DNA from: Euptelea pleiosperma
Lineage: Eukaryota; Streptophyta; Magnoliopsida; Ranunculales; Eupteleaceae
Length of the DNA: 64,000 bases
Assembly (NCBI GenBank): GCA_035048495.1
Contig: JASUTR010000030.1
Location: forward strand, 17,637-81,636
Direction of reading: 5' to 3'
A program made the translations under genes and the position numbers. Of the stretch, positions 49,801 to 63,700 are shown one piece after another. Position 1 is the stretch's first letter. Every line of letters begins with the position of its first letter. The notes below the pieces were generated by a model. That model had not been told where the DNA came from, made no database searches, and saw only the letters and a list, made by a program, of their open reading frames with translations.

Positions 49801-52800
49801 CAACACTTCAAATGTGTGTTGAAACAATAGTAATGGAAGAATTCGAGTCTAATTACGAGGTCGGTTGCGAAAAAAGTCACAAGTTATAGGCTTCGGAATG
49901 TAACACACAAACTGAGTCCAATTTGAGACGTTGACGCACGGATGGAGCTAACTTGTTTCGACTGTCCCGAATCTTGTTCCAACACTTCAAATGTGCTGTA
50001 ACAATAGTAATGGAAGAATTCGAGTCTAATTACGAGGTCCGGTTGCGAAAAAGTCACAAGTTATAGGCTTCGGAATGTAACACACAAACTGAGTCCAATT
50101 TGAGACGTTGACGCACGGATGGAGCTAACTTGTTTCGACTGTCCCGAATCTTGTTCCAACACTTCAAATGTGCTGAAACAATAGTAATGGAAGAATTCGA
50201 GTCTAATTACGAGGTTCCGGTTGCGAAAAAGTCACAAGTTATAGGCTTCGGAATGTAACACACAAACTGAGTCCAATTTGAGACGTTGACGCACGGATGG
50301 AGCTAACTTGTTTCGACTGTCCCGAATCTTGATTCCAACACTTCAAATGTGTTGAAACAATAGTAATGGAAGAATTTGAGTCTAATTACGAGGTTCGGTT
50401 GCGAAAAAGTCACAAGTTATAGGCTTCGGAATGTAACACACAAACTGAGTCCCAATTTGAGACGTTGACGCACGGATGGAGCTAACTTGTTTCGACTGTC
50501 CCGAATCTTGTTCCAACACTTCAAATGTGTTGAAACAATAGTAATGGAAGAATTTGAGTCTAATTACGAGGTTCGGTTGCGAAAAAGTCACAAGTTATAG
50601 GCTTCGGAATGTAACACACAAACTGAGTCCAATTTGAGACGTTGACGCACGGATGGAAGCTAACTTGTTTCGCCTATCCTGAATCTTGTTCAATACTTCA
50701 AATGTGTTGAAACAATAGTAATGGAAGAGTTTGAGTCCAATTACGAGGTCCGATTGCGAAAAAGTCACAAGTTATAGGCTTCGGAATGTAACACACAAAC
50801 TGAGTCCAATTTGAGACGTTGACGCACGATGGAGCTAACTTGTTTTGACTATCACGAATCTTGTTCAACACTTCAAATGTGTTGAAACAATAGTAATGGA
50901 AGAGTTCGAGTCTAATTACGAGGTCCGGTTGCGAAAAAGTCACAAGTTATAGGCTTCGGAATGTAACACACAAACTGAGTCCAATTTGAGACGTTGACGC
51001 ACGGATGGAGCTAACTTGTTTCGCAGTCATAAATCTTGTTCAAACACTTCAAATGTGTTGAAACAATTGTAATGGAAGAATTCGAGTCTAATTACGAGGT
51101 TCGGTTGCGAAAAAGTCACAAGTTATAGGCTTCGGAATGTAACACACAAACTGAGTCCAATTTGAGACGTTGACGCCCGGATGGAGCTAACTTGTTTCGA
51201 CTGTCCGAATCTTGCTTCCAACACTTCAAATGTGTTGAACAATAGTAATGGAAGAATTTGAGTCTAATTACGAGGTTCGGTTGCGAAAAAGTCACAAGTT
51301 ATAGGCTTCGGAATGTAACACACAAACTGAGTCCAATTTGAGACGTTGACGCACGGATGGAGCTAACTTGTTTCGACTATCACGAATCTTGTTCCAACAC
51401 TTCAAATGTGTTGAAACAATAGTAATGGAGAGTTCGAGTCCTAATTACGAGGTCCGGTTTGCGAAAAAGTCACAAGTTATAGGCTTCGGAATGTAACACA
51501 CAAACTGAGTCCAATTTGAGACGTTGACGCAGGATGGAGCTAACTTGTTTCGACTGTCCGAACTCTTTCAACACTTCAAATGTGTTGAAACAATAGTAAT
51601 GGAAGAATTTGAGTCTAATTACGAGGTCGGTTGCGAAAAAGTCACAAGTTATAGGCTTCGGAATGTAACACACAACTGAGTCCAATTTGAGACGTTTACG
51701 CTCGGATGGAGCAACTTGTTTCGACTGTCCCGAATCTTGTTCCAACACTTCAAATGTGTTGAAAACAATAGTAATGGAAGAATTCGAGTCTAATTACGAG
51801 GTACGGTTGCGAAAAAGTCACAAGTTATAGGCTTCGGAATGTAACACAAAACTGAGTCCAATTTGAGACGTTGACGCACGGATGGAGCTAACTTGTTTCG
51901 ACTGTCCGAATCTTGTTCCAACACTTCAAATGTGTTGAAACAATAGTAATGGAAGAATTTGAGTCTAATTACGAGGTCGGTTGCGAAAAAGTCACAAGTT
52001 ATAGGCTTCGGAATGTAACATCACAAACTGAGTCCAATTTGAGACGTTGACGCACGGATGGAGCTAACTGTTTTCGACTATCCCGAAATCTTGTTCAACA
52101 CTTCAAATGTGTTGAAACCAATAGTAATGGAAGGATTCGAGTCTAATACGAGGTCCGGTTGCGAAAAAGTCACAAGTTATAGGCTTCGGAATGTAACACA
52201 CAAACTGAGTCCAATTTGAGACGTTGACGCACGGATGGAGCTAACTTGTTTCGACTAGTCCGAATCTTGTTCAACACTTCAAATGTGTTGAAACAATAGT
52301 AATGGAAGAATTTGAGTCAATTACGAGGTCGGTTGCGAAAAAGTCACAAGTTATAGGCTTCGGAATGTAACACACAAACTGAGTCCAATTTGAGACGTTG
52401 ACGCACGGATGGAGCTAACTTGTTTCGACTGACAGAATCTTGTTCCAACACTTCAAATGTGTTGAAACAATAGTAATGGAAGAATTCGAGTCTAATTCGA
52501 GGTCCGGTTGCGAAAAGTCACAAGTTATAGGCTTCGGAATGTAACCACAAACTGAGTCCAATTTGAGACGTTGACGCACGGATGGAGCTAACTTGTTTCG
52601 ACTGTCCGAATCTTGTTCCAACACTTCAATGTGTTGAAACAATAGTAATGGAAGAATTCGAGTCTAATTACGAGGTCCGGTTGCGAAAAAGTCACAAGTT
52701 ATAGGCTTCGGAATGTAACACACAAACTGAGTCCAATTTGAGACGTTGACGCACGGATGGAGCTAACTTGTTTCGACTGTCCCGAATCTTGTTCCAACAC

Positions 52801-55800
52801 TTCAATGTGTGAAACAATAGTAATGGAAGAATTTGAGTCTAATTACGAGGTCCGGTTGCGAAAAAGTCACAAGTTATAGGCTTCGGAATGTAACACACAA
52901 ACTGAGTCCAATTTGAGACGTTGACGCACGGATGGAGCTAACTTGTTTCGACTGTCCCGAATCTCATTCCAACACTTCAAATGTGTTGAAACAATAGTAA
53001 TGGAAGAATTCGAGTCTAATTACGAGGTTCGGTTGCGAAAAAGTCACAAGTTATAGGCTTCGGAATGTAACACACAAACTGAGTCCATTTGAGACGTTGA
53101 CGCACGGATGGAGCTAACTTGTTTCGCTTGTCCCTGAATCTTGTTCCAACTACTTCAAATGTGTTGAAACAATAGTAATGAAGAGTTAGAGTCAATTACG
53201 AGGTCGGTTGCGAAAAAGTCACAAGTTATAGGCTTCGGATGTAACACACAAACTGAGTCCAATTTGAGACGTTGACGCACGGATGGAGCTAACTTGTTTT
53301 CGACTATCACGAATCTTGTTCCAACACTTCAAATGTGTTGAAACAATAGTAATGGAAGAGATTCGAGTCTAATTACGAGGCCCGGTTGCGAAAAACGTCA
53401 CAAGTTATAGGCTTCGGAATGTAACATACAAACTGAGTCCAATTTGAGACGTTGACGCACGGATGGAGCTAACTTGTTTCGACTGTCCCGAATCTTGTTC
53501 CAACACTTCAAATGTGTTGAAACAATAGTAATGGAAGAATTCGAGTCTAATTACGAGGTCGGTTGCGAAAAAGTCACAAGTTATAGGCTTCGGAATGTAA
53601 ACACAAACTGAGTCCAATTTGAGACGTTGACGCACGGATTGAGCTAACTTGTTTCGACTGTCCCGAATCTTGTTCCAACACTTCAAATGTGTTGAAACAA
53701 TAGTAATGGAAGAATTTGAGTCTAATTACGAGGTCCGGTTTGCGAAAAAGTCACAAGTTATAGGCTTCGGAATGTAACACACAAACTGAGTCCAATTTGA
53801 GACGTTGACGCACGGATGGAGCTAACTTGTTTTCGACTGTCACGAATCTTGTTCCAACACTTCAAATGTGTTGAAACAATAGTAATGGAAGATTTGAGTC
53901 TAATTACGAGGTCCGGTTGCGAAAAAGTCACAAGTTATAGGCTTCGGAATGTAACACACAAACTGAGTCCAATTTGAGACGTTGACGCACGGATGGAGCT
54001 AACTTGTTTCGACTGTCCCGAATCTTGTTCCAACACTTCAAATGTGTTGAAACAATAGTAATGGAAGAATTTGAGTCTAATTACGAGGTCCGGTTGCGAA
54101 AAAGTCACAAGTTATAGGCTTCGGAATGTACACACAAACTGAGTCCAATTTGAGACGTTGACGCACGGATGGAGCTAACTTGTTTCGACTGGCCGAATCT
54201 CTGTTCCAACACTTCAATGTGTTGAAACAATAGTAATGGAAGAATTTGAGTCTAATTACGAGGTCGGTTGCGAAAAAGTCACAAGTTATAGGCTTCGGAA
54301 TGTAACACACAAACTGAGTCAATTTGAGACGTTGACGCACGGATGGAGCTAACTTGTTTCGACTGTCCGAATCTTGTTCCAACACTTTCAAATGTGTTGA
54401 CACAATAGTAATGGAAGAATTGAGTCTAATTACGAGGTTCGGTTGCGAAAAAGTCACAAGTTATAGGCTTCGGAATGTAACACACAAACTGAGTCCAATT
54501 TGAGACGTTCACGCACGGATGGAGCTAACTTGTTTCGACTGTCCTGAATCTTGTTCCAACACTTCAAATGTGTGTGAAACAATAGTAATGGAAGATTTGA
54601 GTCTAATTACGAGGTTCGGTTGCGAAAAAGTCACAAGTTATAGGCTTCGGAATGTAACACACAAACTGAGTCCAATTTGAGACGTTGACGCACGGATGGA
54701 GCTAACTTGTTTCGACTAGTCCGAATCTTGTTCCAACACTTCAAATGTGTTGAAACAATAGTAATGGAAGAATTCGAGTCTAATTACGAGGTCCGGTTGC
54801 GAAAAAGTCACAAGTTATAGGCTTCGGAATGTAACACACAAACTGAGTCAATTTGAGACGTTGACGCACGGATGGAGCTAACTTGTTTCGACTGTCCCGA
54901 ATCTTGTTCCAACACTTCAAATGTGTTTAAACAATAGTAATGGAAGAATTCGAGTCTAATTACGAGGTTCGGTTGCGAAAAAGTCACAAGTTATAGGCTT
55001 CGGAATGTAACACACAAACTGAGTCCAATTTGAGACGTTGACGCACGGATGAGCTAACTTGTTTCGACTGTCCCCGAATCTTGTTCCAACACTTCAAATG
55101 TGTTGAAACAATAGTAATGGAAGAATTCGAGTCTAATTACGAGGTCCGGTTGCGAAAAAGTCACAAGTTATAGGCTTCAGAATGTAACACACAAACTGAG
55201 TCCAATTTGAGACGTTGACGCACGGATGGAGCTAACTTGTTTCGACTGTCCCGAATCTCATTCCAACACTTCAAATGTGTTGAAACAATAGTAATGGAAG
55301 AATTTGAGTCTAATTACGAGGTTCGGTTGCGAAAAAGTCACAAGTTATAGGCTTCGGAATGTAACACACAAACTGAGTCCAATTGAGACGTTGACGCACG
55401 GATGGAGCTAACTTGTTTCGACTATCAGAAATCTAGTTCCAACACTTCAAATGTGTTGAACAATAGTAATGGAAGAGTTTCGAGTCAATTACGAGGCTCC
55501 GGTTGCGAAAAAGTCACAAGTTATAGGCTTCGGAATGTAACAACACAAACTGAGTCCAATTTGAGACGTTGACGCACGGATGGAAGCTAACTTGTTTCGA
55601 CTGTCCCGAATCTTATTCCAACACTTCAAATGTGTTGAAACCAATAGTAATGGAAGAATTTGAGTCCTAATTACGAGGTTCGGTTGCGAAAAAGTCACAA
55701 GTTATAGGCTTCGGAATGTAACACACAAACTGAGTCCAATTTGAGTCGTTGACGCACGGATGAGCTAACTTGTTTCGACTGTCCCGAATCTTGTTCCAAC

Positions 55801-56670
55801 ACTTCAAATGTGTTGAAACAATAGTAATGGAAGAATTCGAGTCTAATTACGAGGTTCGGTTGCGAAAAAGTCACAAGTTATAGGCTTCGGAATGTACCAA
55901 CAAACTGAGTCCAATTTGAGACGTTGACGCACGGATGGAGCTAACTTGTTTGACTATCCCGATCTTGTTCCACACTTCAAATGTGTTGAAACAATAGTAA
56001 TGGAAGAGTTTGAGTCTAATTACGAGGTCCGGTTGCGAAAAAGGTCACAAGTTATAGGCTTCGGAATGTAACACACAAACTGAGTCCAATTTGAGACGTT
56101 GACGCACGGATGGAGCTAACTTGTTTCGACTATCACGAATCTTGTTCCAACACTTCAAATGTGTTGAACAATAGTAATGGAAGAGTTTCGAGTCAACTTA
56201 CGAGGTCCGGTTGCGAAAAAGTCACAAGTTATAGGCTTCGGAATGTAACACACAAACTGAGTCCAATTTGAGACGTTGACGCACGGATGGAGCTAACTTG
56301 TTTCGACTGTCCCGAATCTTGTTCCAACACTTCAAATGTGTTGAAACAATAGTAATGGAAGAATTTGAGTCTAATTACGAGGTCCGGTTGCGAAAAAGTC
56401 ACAAGTTATAGGCTTCGGAATGTAACACACAAACTGAGTCCAATTTGAGACGTTGACGCACGGATGGAGCTAACTTGTTTCGACAGTCCCGAATCTTGTT
56501 CCAACACTTCAAATGTGTTGAAACAATAGTAATGGAAGAATTTGAGTCTAATACGAGGTTCGGTTGCGAAAAAGTCACAAGTTATAGGCTTCGGAATGTA
56601 ACACACAAACTGAGTCCAATTTGAGACGTTGACGCACGGATGGAGCTAACTTGTTTGACTATTCCGAATC

Positions 56671-56701
56671 TTGTTTCAACACTTCAAATGTGTTGAAACA
56701 A
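56671..56701. other. Perfect 12-bp inverted repeat in satellite dyad
   Basis: Left arm ttgtttcaacac and right arm gtgttgaaacaa are fully complementary around ttcaaat, in a monomer that otherwise carries gactattccg just upstream. Confidence 0.85.
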
Positions 56702-59700
56702 TAGTAATGGAAGAGTTTGAGTCAATTACGAGGTCCGGTTGCGAAAAAGTCACAAGTTATAGGCTTCGGAATGTAACACACAAAACTGAGTCCAATTTGA
56801 GACGTTGACGCACGGATGGAGCTAACTTGTTTCGACAGTCTCTAAATCTTGTTCAACACTTCAAATGTGTTGGCAAACAATAGTAATGGAAGAATTGAGT
56901 CCAATTACGAGGCTCCGGTTGCGAAAAAGTCACAGTTATAGGCTTCGGAATGTAACACACAAACTGAGTCCAATTTGAGACGTTGACGCACGGATGGAGC
57001 TAACTTGTTTCGAAGTCCCGATCTTATTCAAACACTTCAAATGTGTTGAAACACTAGTAATGGAAGAATTCGAGTCTAATTACGAGGTTCGGTTGCGAAA
57101 AAGTCACAAGTTATAGGCTTCGGAATGTAACACACAAACTGAGTCCAATTTGAGACGTTGACGCACGGATGGAGCTAACTTGTTTCGACTGTCCCGAATC
57201 TTGTTCCAACACTTCAAATGTGTTGAACAATAGTAATGGAAGAATTGAGTCTAATTAGAGGTTCGTTGCGAAAAAGTCACAAGTTATAGCTTCGGAATGT
57301 AACACACAACTGAGTCCAATGAGACGTTGACGCAACGGATGGAACTAACTTGTTTTGCCTATCCCGAATCTTGTTCCAAAACTTCAAATGTGTTGAAACA
57401 ATAGTAATGGAAGAGTTTGAGTCCAATTACGAGGTCCGGTTGCGAAAAAGTCAAAGTTATAGGCTTCAGAATGTAACACACAAACTGAGTCCAATTTGAG
57501 ACGTTGACGACGGATGGAGCTAACTTGTTTCGACTTCACGAATCTTGTTCAACACTTCAAATGTGTGAAACAATAGTAATGGAAGATTCGAGTCTAATTA
57601 CGAGGCCTCCGGTTGCGAAAAAGTCACAAGTTATAGGCTTCGGAATGTACACACAAACTGAGTCCAATTTGAGACGTTGACGCACGGATGGAGCTAACTT
57701 GTTTCGACAGTCCCGAATCTCATTCCAACACTTCAAATGTGTTTGAAACAATAGTAATGGAAGAATTTGAGTCTAATTACGAGGTTCGGTTGCGGAAAAA
57801 GTAACAAGTTATAGGCTTCGGAATGTAACACACAACTGAGTCCAATTGAGACGTTGCCGCACCGGATGGAGCTAACTTGTTTCGACTATCACGAATCTTA
57901 GTTCCACACTTCAAATGTGTTGAACCATAGTAATGGAAGAATTTGAGTCTATTACGAGGTTCGTTTGCCTAAAAGTCACAAGTTATAGGCTTCGAATGTA
58001 ACACACAAACTGAGTCCAATTTGAGACGTTGACGCACGGATGGAGCTAACTTGTTTCGCCTATCCGAATCTTGTTCAATAACTTCAAATGTGTTGAAACA
58101 ATAATAATGGAAGAGTTTGAGTCCAATTACGAGGTGCCAGATTGCGCAAAAGTCAAAAGTTATAGGCTTCGGAATGTAACACACAAACTGAGTCAATTTG
58201 AGACGTTGACGCACGGATGGAGCTAACTTGTTTGGACTGATCACTAATCTTGTTTCAAACACTTCAAATGTGTTGCAAACAATAGTAATGGAAGAATTCG
58301 AGTCCTAATTACGAGGTCCGGGTTGCGAAAAAGTACAAGTTATAGGCTTCGGAATGTAACACACAAACTGAGTCCAATTTGAGACGTTGACGCACGGATG
58401 GAGCTAACTTGTTTCGACTGTCCCGAATCTCATTCAACACTTCAAATGTGTTGAAACCAATAGTAATGGAAGAATTGAGTCTAATTACGAGGTTCGGTTG
58501 CGAAAAAGTCACAAGTTATAGGCTTCGGAATGTAACACACAAACTGAGTCCAATTGAGACGTTGACGCACGGATGAGCTAACTTGTTTCGACTGTCCTAA
58601 ATCTTGTTCCAACACTTCAAATGTGTTTGAAACAATAGTAATGGAAGAGTTCGAGTCTAATTACGAGGTCCGTTGCGAAAAAGTCACAAGTTATAGGGCT
58701 TCGGAATGTAACACACAAACTGAGTCCAATTTGAGACGTTGACGCACGGATGGAGCTAACTTGTTTAGACTGTCCCGAATCTTGTTCAACACTTCAAATG
58801 TGTTGAACAATAGTAATGGAAGAATTCGAGTCTAATTACGAGGTTCGGTTGCGAAAAAGTCACAAGTTATAGGCTTCGGAATGTAACACACAAACTGAGT
58901 CCAATTTGAGACGTTGACGCACGGATGGAGCTAACTTGTTTCGACTGTCCCGAATCTTGTTCCAACACTTCAAATGTGTTGAAACAATAGTAATGGAAGA
59001 ATGCAGTCTAATTACGAGGTTCGGTTGCGAAAAAAGTCACAAGTTATAGGCTTCGGAATGTAACACCACAAACTGAGTCCAATTTGAGACGTTGACGCAC
59101 GGATGGAGCTAACTTGTTTCGCCTGTCCGAATCTCATCCAACACTTCAAATGTGTTTGAAACAATAGTAATGGAAGAATTTGAGTCTAATTACGAGGTTC
59201 GGTTGCGAAAAAGTCACAAGTTATAGGCTTCGGAATGTAACACAAACTGAGTCCAATTTGAGACGTTGACGCACGGATGGAACTAACTTGTTTCGCCTAT
59301 CCTGAATCTTGTTCAATACTTCAATGTGTTGAAACAATAATAATGGAAGAGTTTGAGTCCAATTACGAGGTCCGATTGCTAAAAGTCACAAGTTATAGGC
59401 TTCGGAATGTAACACACAAACTGAGTCCAATTTGAGACGTTGACGCACGGATGGAGCTAACTTGTTTTGACTATCACGAATTTGTTTCAACACTTCAAAT
59501 GTGTTGCAACAATAGTAATGGATGAGTTTGAGTCCAATTACGAGGCCGCCCGTTGCGAAAAAGTCACAAGTTATAGGCTTCGGAATGTAACACACAAACT
59601 GAGTCCAATTTGAGACGTTGACGCACGGATGGAGCTAACTTGTTTCGACAGTCATAAATCTTGTTCAAACACTTCAAATGTGTTTGAAACAATTGTAATG

Positions 59701-60595
59701 GAAGAATTCGAAGTCTAATTACGAGGTCCGGTTGCGAAAAAGTCACAAGTTATAGGCTTCGGAATGTAACACACAAACTGAGTCCAATTTGAGACGTTGA
59801 CGCACGGATGGAGCTAACTTGTTTCGACTGTCCCGAATCTTGTTCCAACACTTCAAATGTGTTGAAACAATAGTAATGGAAGAATTTGAGTCTAATTACG
59901 AGGTTCCGGTTGCGAAAAAGTCACACAGTTATAGGCTTCGGAATGTAACACACAAACTGAGTCCAATTTGAGACGTTACGCACGGATGGAGCTAACTTGT
60001 TTCGACAGTTCCGAATCTTGTTCCAACACTTCAAATGTGTTGAAACAATTGTAATGGAAGAATTCGAGTCTAATTACGAGGTTCCGGTTGCGAAAAAGTC
60101 ACAAGTTATAGGCTTCGGAATGTAACACACAAACTGAGTCCAATTTGAGACGTTGCCGCACGGATGGAGCTAACTTGTTTCGACTGTCCCGAATCTTGTT
60201 CAACACTTCAAATGTGTTGAAACAATAGTAATGGAAGAATTCGAGTCTAATTACGAGGTTCGGTTGCGAAAAAGTCACAAGTTATAGGCTTCGGAATGTA
60301 ACACACAAACTGAGTCCAAATTTGAGACGTTGACGCACGGATGGAGCTAACTTGTTTCGACAGTCCGAATCTTGTTCCAACACTTCAAATGTGTTGAAAC
60401 AATAGTAATGGAAGAATTCGAGTCTAATTACGAGGTTCGGTTGCGAAAAAGTCACAAGTTATAGGCTTCGGAATGTAACATACAAATGAGTCCAAATTGA
60501 GACGTTGACGCACGGATGGAGCTAACTTGTTTCGACTGTCCCGAATTTGTTCCAACACTTCAAATGTGCTGTAACAATAGTAATGGAAGAATTCG

Positions 60596-60774
60596 AGTCT
60601 AATTACGAGGTCCGGTTGCGAAAAAAAGCACTAAGTTATAGGCTTCAGAATGTAACACACAAACTGAGTCCAATTTGAGACGTTGACGCACGGATGGAGC
60701 TAACATGTTTCGACTGTCCCGAATCTTGTTCCAACACTTCAAATGTGCTGAAACAATAGTAATGGAAGAATTTG
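60596..60774 (+). repeat. Distal type-14-like monomer
   Basis: It has cttcagaatg, aacatgtttcg and gtgctgaaac, with a disturbed A-run segment reading gaaaaaaagcactaag. The monomer before it has aacatac, cccgaatttg and gctgtaac, reproducing the pair that ends unit B. A second such pair occurs near 62.7-63.0 kb and is followed by acgggtccgg, a degraded type-1 start. The two gctgtaac markers (60568 and 62846) are 2278 bp apart, about 13 monomers with losses. Confidence 0.7.
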
Positions 60775-63700
60775 AGTCTAATTACGAGGTCCGGTTGCGA
60801 AAAAGTCACAAGTTATAGGCTTCGGAATGTAACACACAAACTGAGTCCAATTTGAGACGTTGACGCACGGATGGAGCTAACTTGTTTCGACTGTCCCGAA
60901 TCTTGTTCAACACTTCAAATGTGTTGAAACAATAGTAATGGAAGAATTTGAGTCTAATTACGAGGTCCGGTTGCGAAAAAGTCACAAGTTATAGGCTTCG
61001 AATGTAACACACACAAATGAGTCCAATTTGAGACTTGACGCACGGATGGAGCTAACTTGTTTCGACTATCCCGAATCTTGTCCAACACTTCAAATGTGTT
61101 GAAACAATATAATGGAAGAGTTTGAGTCTAATTACGAGGTTCGTTGCGAAAAAGTCACAAGTTATAGGCTTCGGAATGTAACACACAAACTGAGTCCAAT
61201 TTGAGACGTTGACGCACGGATGGAGCTAACTTGTTTTGACTGTCCCGAATCTTGTTCCAACACTTCAAATGTGTTGAACAATAGTAATGGAAGAATTTGA
61301 GTCTAATTACGAGGCCGGTTGCGAAAAAGTCACAAGTTATAGGCTTCGGAATGTAACACACAAACTGAGTCCAATTTGAGACGTTGACGCACGGATGGAG
61401 CTAACTTGTTTCGACTATCCGAATCTTTCCAAACACTTCAAATGTGTTGAAACAATAGTAATGGAAGAGTTTGAGTCCAATTACGAGGCCGGTTGCGAAA
61501 AAGTCACAAGTTATAGGCTTCGGAATGTAACACACAAACTGAGTCCAATTTGAGACGTTGACGCACGGATGGACTACTTGTTTTTCGACTATCACGAATC
61601 TTTCAAACTTCAAATGTGTTGAAACAATAATAATGAAGAGTTTGAGTCTAATTACGAGGTCCGGTGCGAAAAAGTCACAAGTTATAGGCTTCGGAATGTA
61701 ACACACAAACTGAGTCCAATTTGAGACGTTGACGCACGGATGGAGCTAACTTGTTTCGACTATCCGAATCTTGTTCAACAAACTTCAAATGTGTTGAAAC
61801 AATAGTAATGGAAGAATTTGAGTCTAATTACGAGGTCCTCGTTGCGAAAAAGTCACAAGTTATAGGCTTCGAATGTAACACACAAACTGAGTCCAATTTG
61901 AGACGTTGACGCACGGATGGAGCTAACTTGTTTCGACAGTCATAAATCTTGTTCAACACTTCAATGTGTTGAAACAATTGTAATGGAAGAATTCAGTCTA
62001 ATTACGAGGTCCGTTGCGAAAAAGTCACAAGTTATAGGCTTCGGAATGTAACACAAACTGAGTCCAATTTGAGACGTTTACGCACGGATGGAGCTAACTT
62101 GTTTCGACAGTCCGAATCTTGTTCCAACACTTCAAAGTGTTGAAACAATAGTAATGGAAGAATTTGAGTCTAATTACGAGGTCGGTTGCGAAAAAGTCAC
62201 AAGTTATAGCTTCGGAATGTAACACACACAACTGAGTCCAATTTGAGACGTTGACGCAACGGATGGAGCTAACTTTTTTCGACAGTCATAATCTTGTTCC
62301 AACACTTCAATGTGTTGAAACAATTGTAATGGAAGAATTCGAGTCTAATTACGAGGTTCCGGTTGCGAAAAAGTCACAAGTTATAGGCTTCGGAATGTAA
62401 CACACAAACTGAGTCCAATTTGAGACGTTCACGCACGGATGGAGCTAAACTTGTTTCGACTGTCCCGAATCTTGTTCCAACACTTCAAATGTGTTGAAAC
62501 AATAGTAATGGAAGAATTCGAGTCTAATTACGAGGTTCGGTTGCGAAAAAGTCACAAGTTATAGGCTTCGGAATGTAACACACAAACTGAGTCCAATTTG
62601 AGACGTTCACGCACGGATGGAGCTAACTTGTTTCGATAGTCCCGAATCTTGTTCCAACACTTCAAATGTGTTGAAACAATAGTAATGGAAGAATTCGAGT
62701 CTAATTACGAGGTCCGGTTGCGAAAAAGTCACAAGTTATAGGCTTCGAATGTAACATACAAACTGATCCAATTTGAGACGTTGACGCACGGATGGAGCTA
62801 ACTTGTTTTGACTGTCCCGAATCTTTGTTCCAACACTTCAAATGTGCTGTAACAATAGTAATGGAAGAATTCGAGTCTAATTACGAGGTCCGGTTGCGAA
62901 AAAGTCACAAGTTATAGGCTTCGAATGTAACACACAAACTGAGTCCAATTTGAATGTTGACGCACGGATGGAGCTAACTTGTTTCGACTGTCCCGAATCT
63001 GTTCCAACACTTCAAATGTGCTGAACAATAGTAATGGAAGAATTCGAGTCTAATTACGGGTCCGGTTGCGAAAAAGTCACAAGTTATAGGCTTCGAATGT
63101 AACACACAAACTGAGTCCAATTTGAGACGTTGACGCACGGATGGAGCTAACTTGTTTCGACTGTCCCAATCTTGTTCCAACACTTCAAATGTGTTGAACA
63201 ATAGTAATGGAAGAATTTAGTCTAATTACGAGGTCCGGTTGCGAAAAAGTCACAAGTTATAGGCTTCGGAATGTAACACACAAACTGAGTCCAATTTGAG
63301 ACGTTGACGCACGGATGGAGCTAACTTTTTCGCTATCCCGAATCTTGTTCCAACACTTCAAATGTGTTGAAACAATAATAATGGAAGAGTTTGAGTCTAA
63401 TTACGAGGTCGGTTGCGAAAAAGTCACAAGTTATAGCTTCGGAATGTAACACACAAACTGAGTTCCAATTTGAGACGTTGACGCACGGATGGAGCTAACT
63501 TGTTTGACTATCCGAATCTTGTTTCAACACTTCAAATGTGTTGAAACAATAGTAATGGAAGAGTTTGAGTCCAATTACGAGCGTTGCGAAAAAGTCACAA
63601 GTTATAGGCTTCGGAATGTAACACACAAACTGAGTCCAATTTGAGACGTTGACGCACGATGAGCTAACTTGTTTCGACTATCCGAATCTTGTTCCAACTT

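Noticed and set aside
54077..54457. Minus-strand open frame of 126 codons as a protein gene, together with the many 60-100 codon frames like it
   Set aside because: It lies wholly in satellite monomers, starts at GTG, and repeats the same roughly 59-residue translation. Like the others it depends on small indels. No non-repeat coding sequence, splice signal or ribosome binding context is present.
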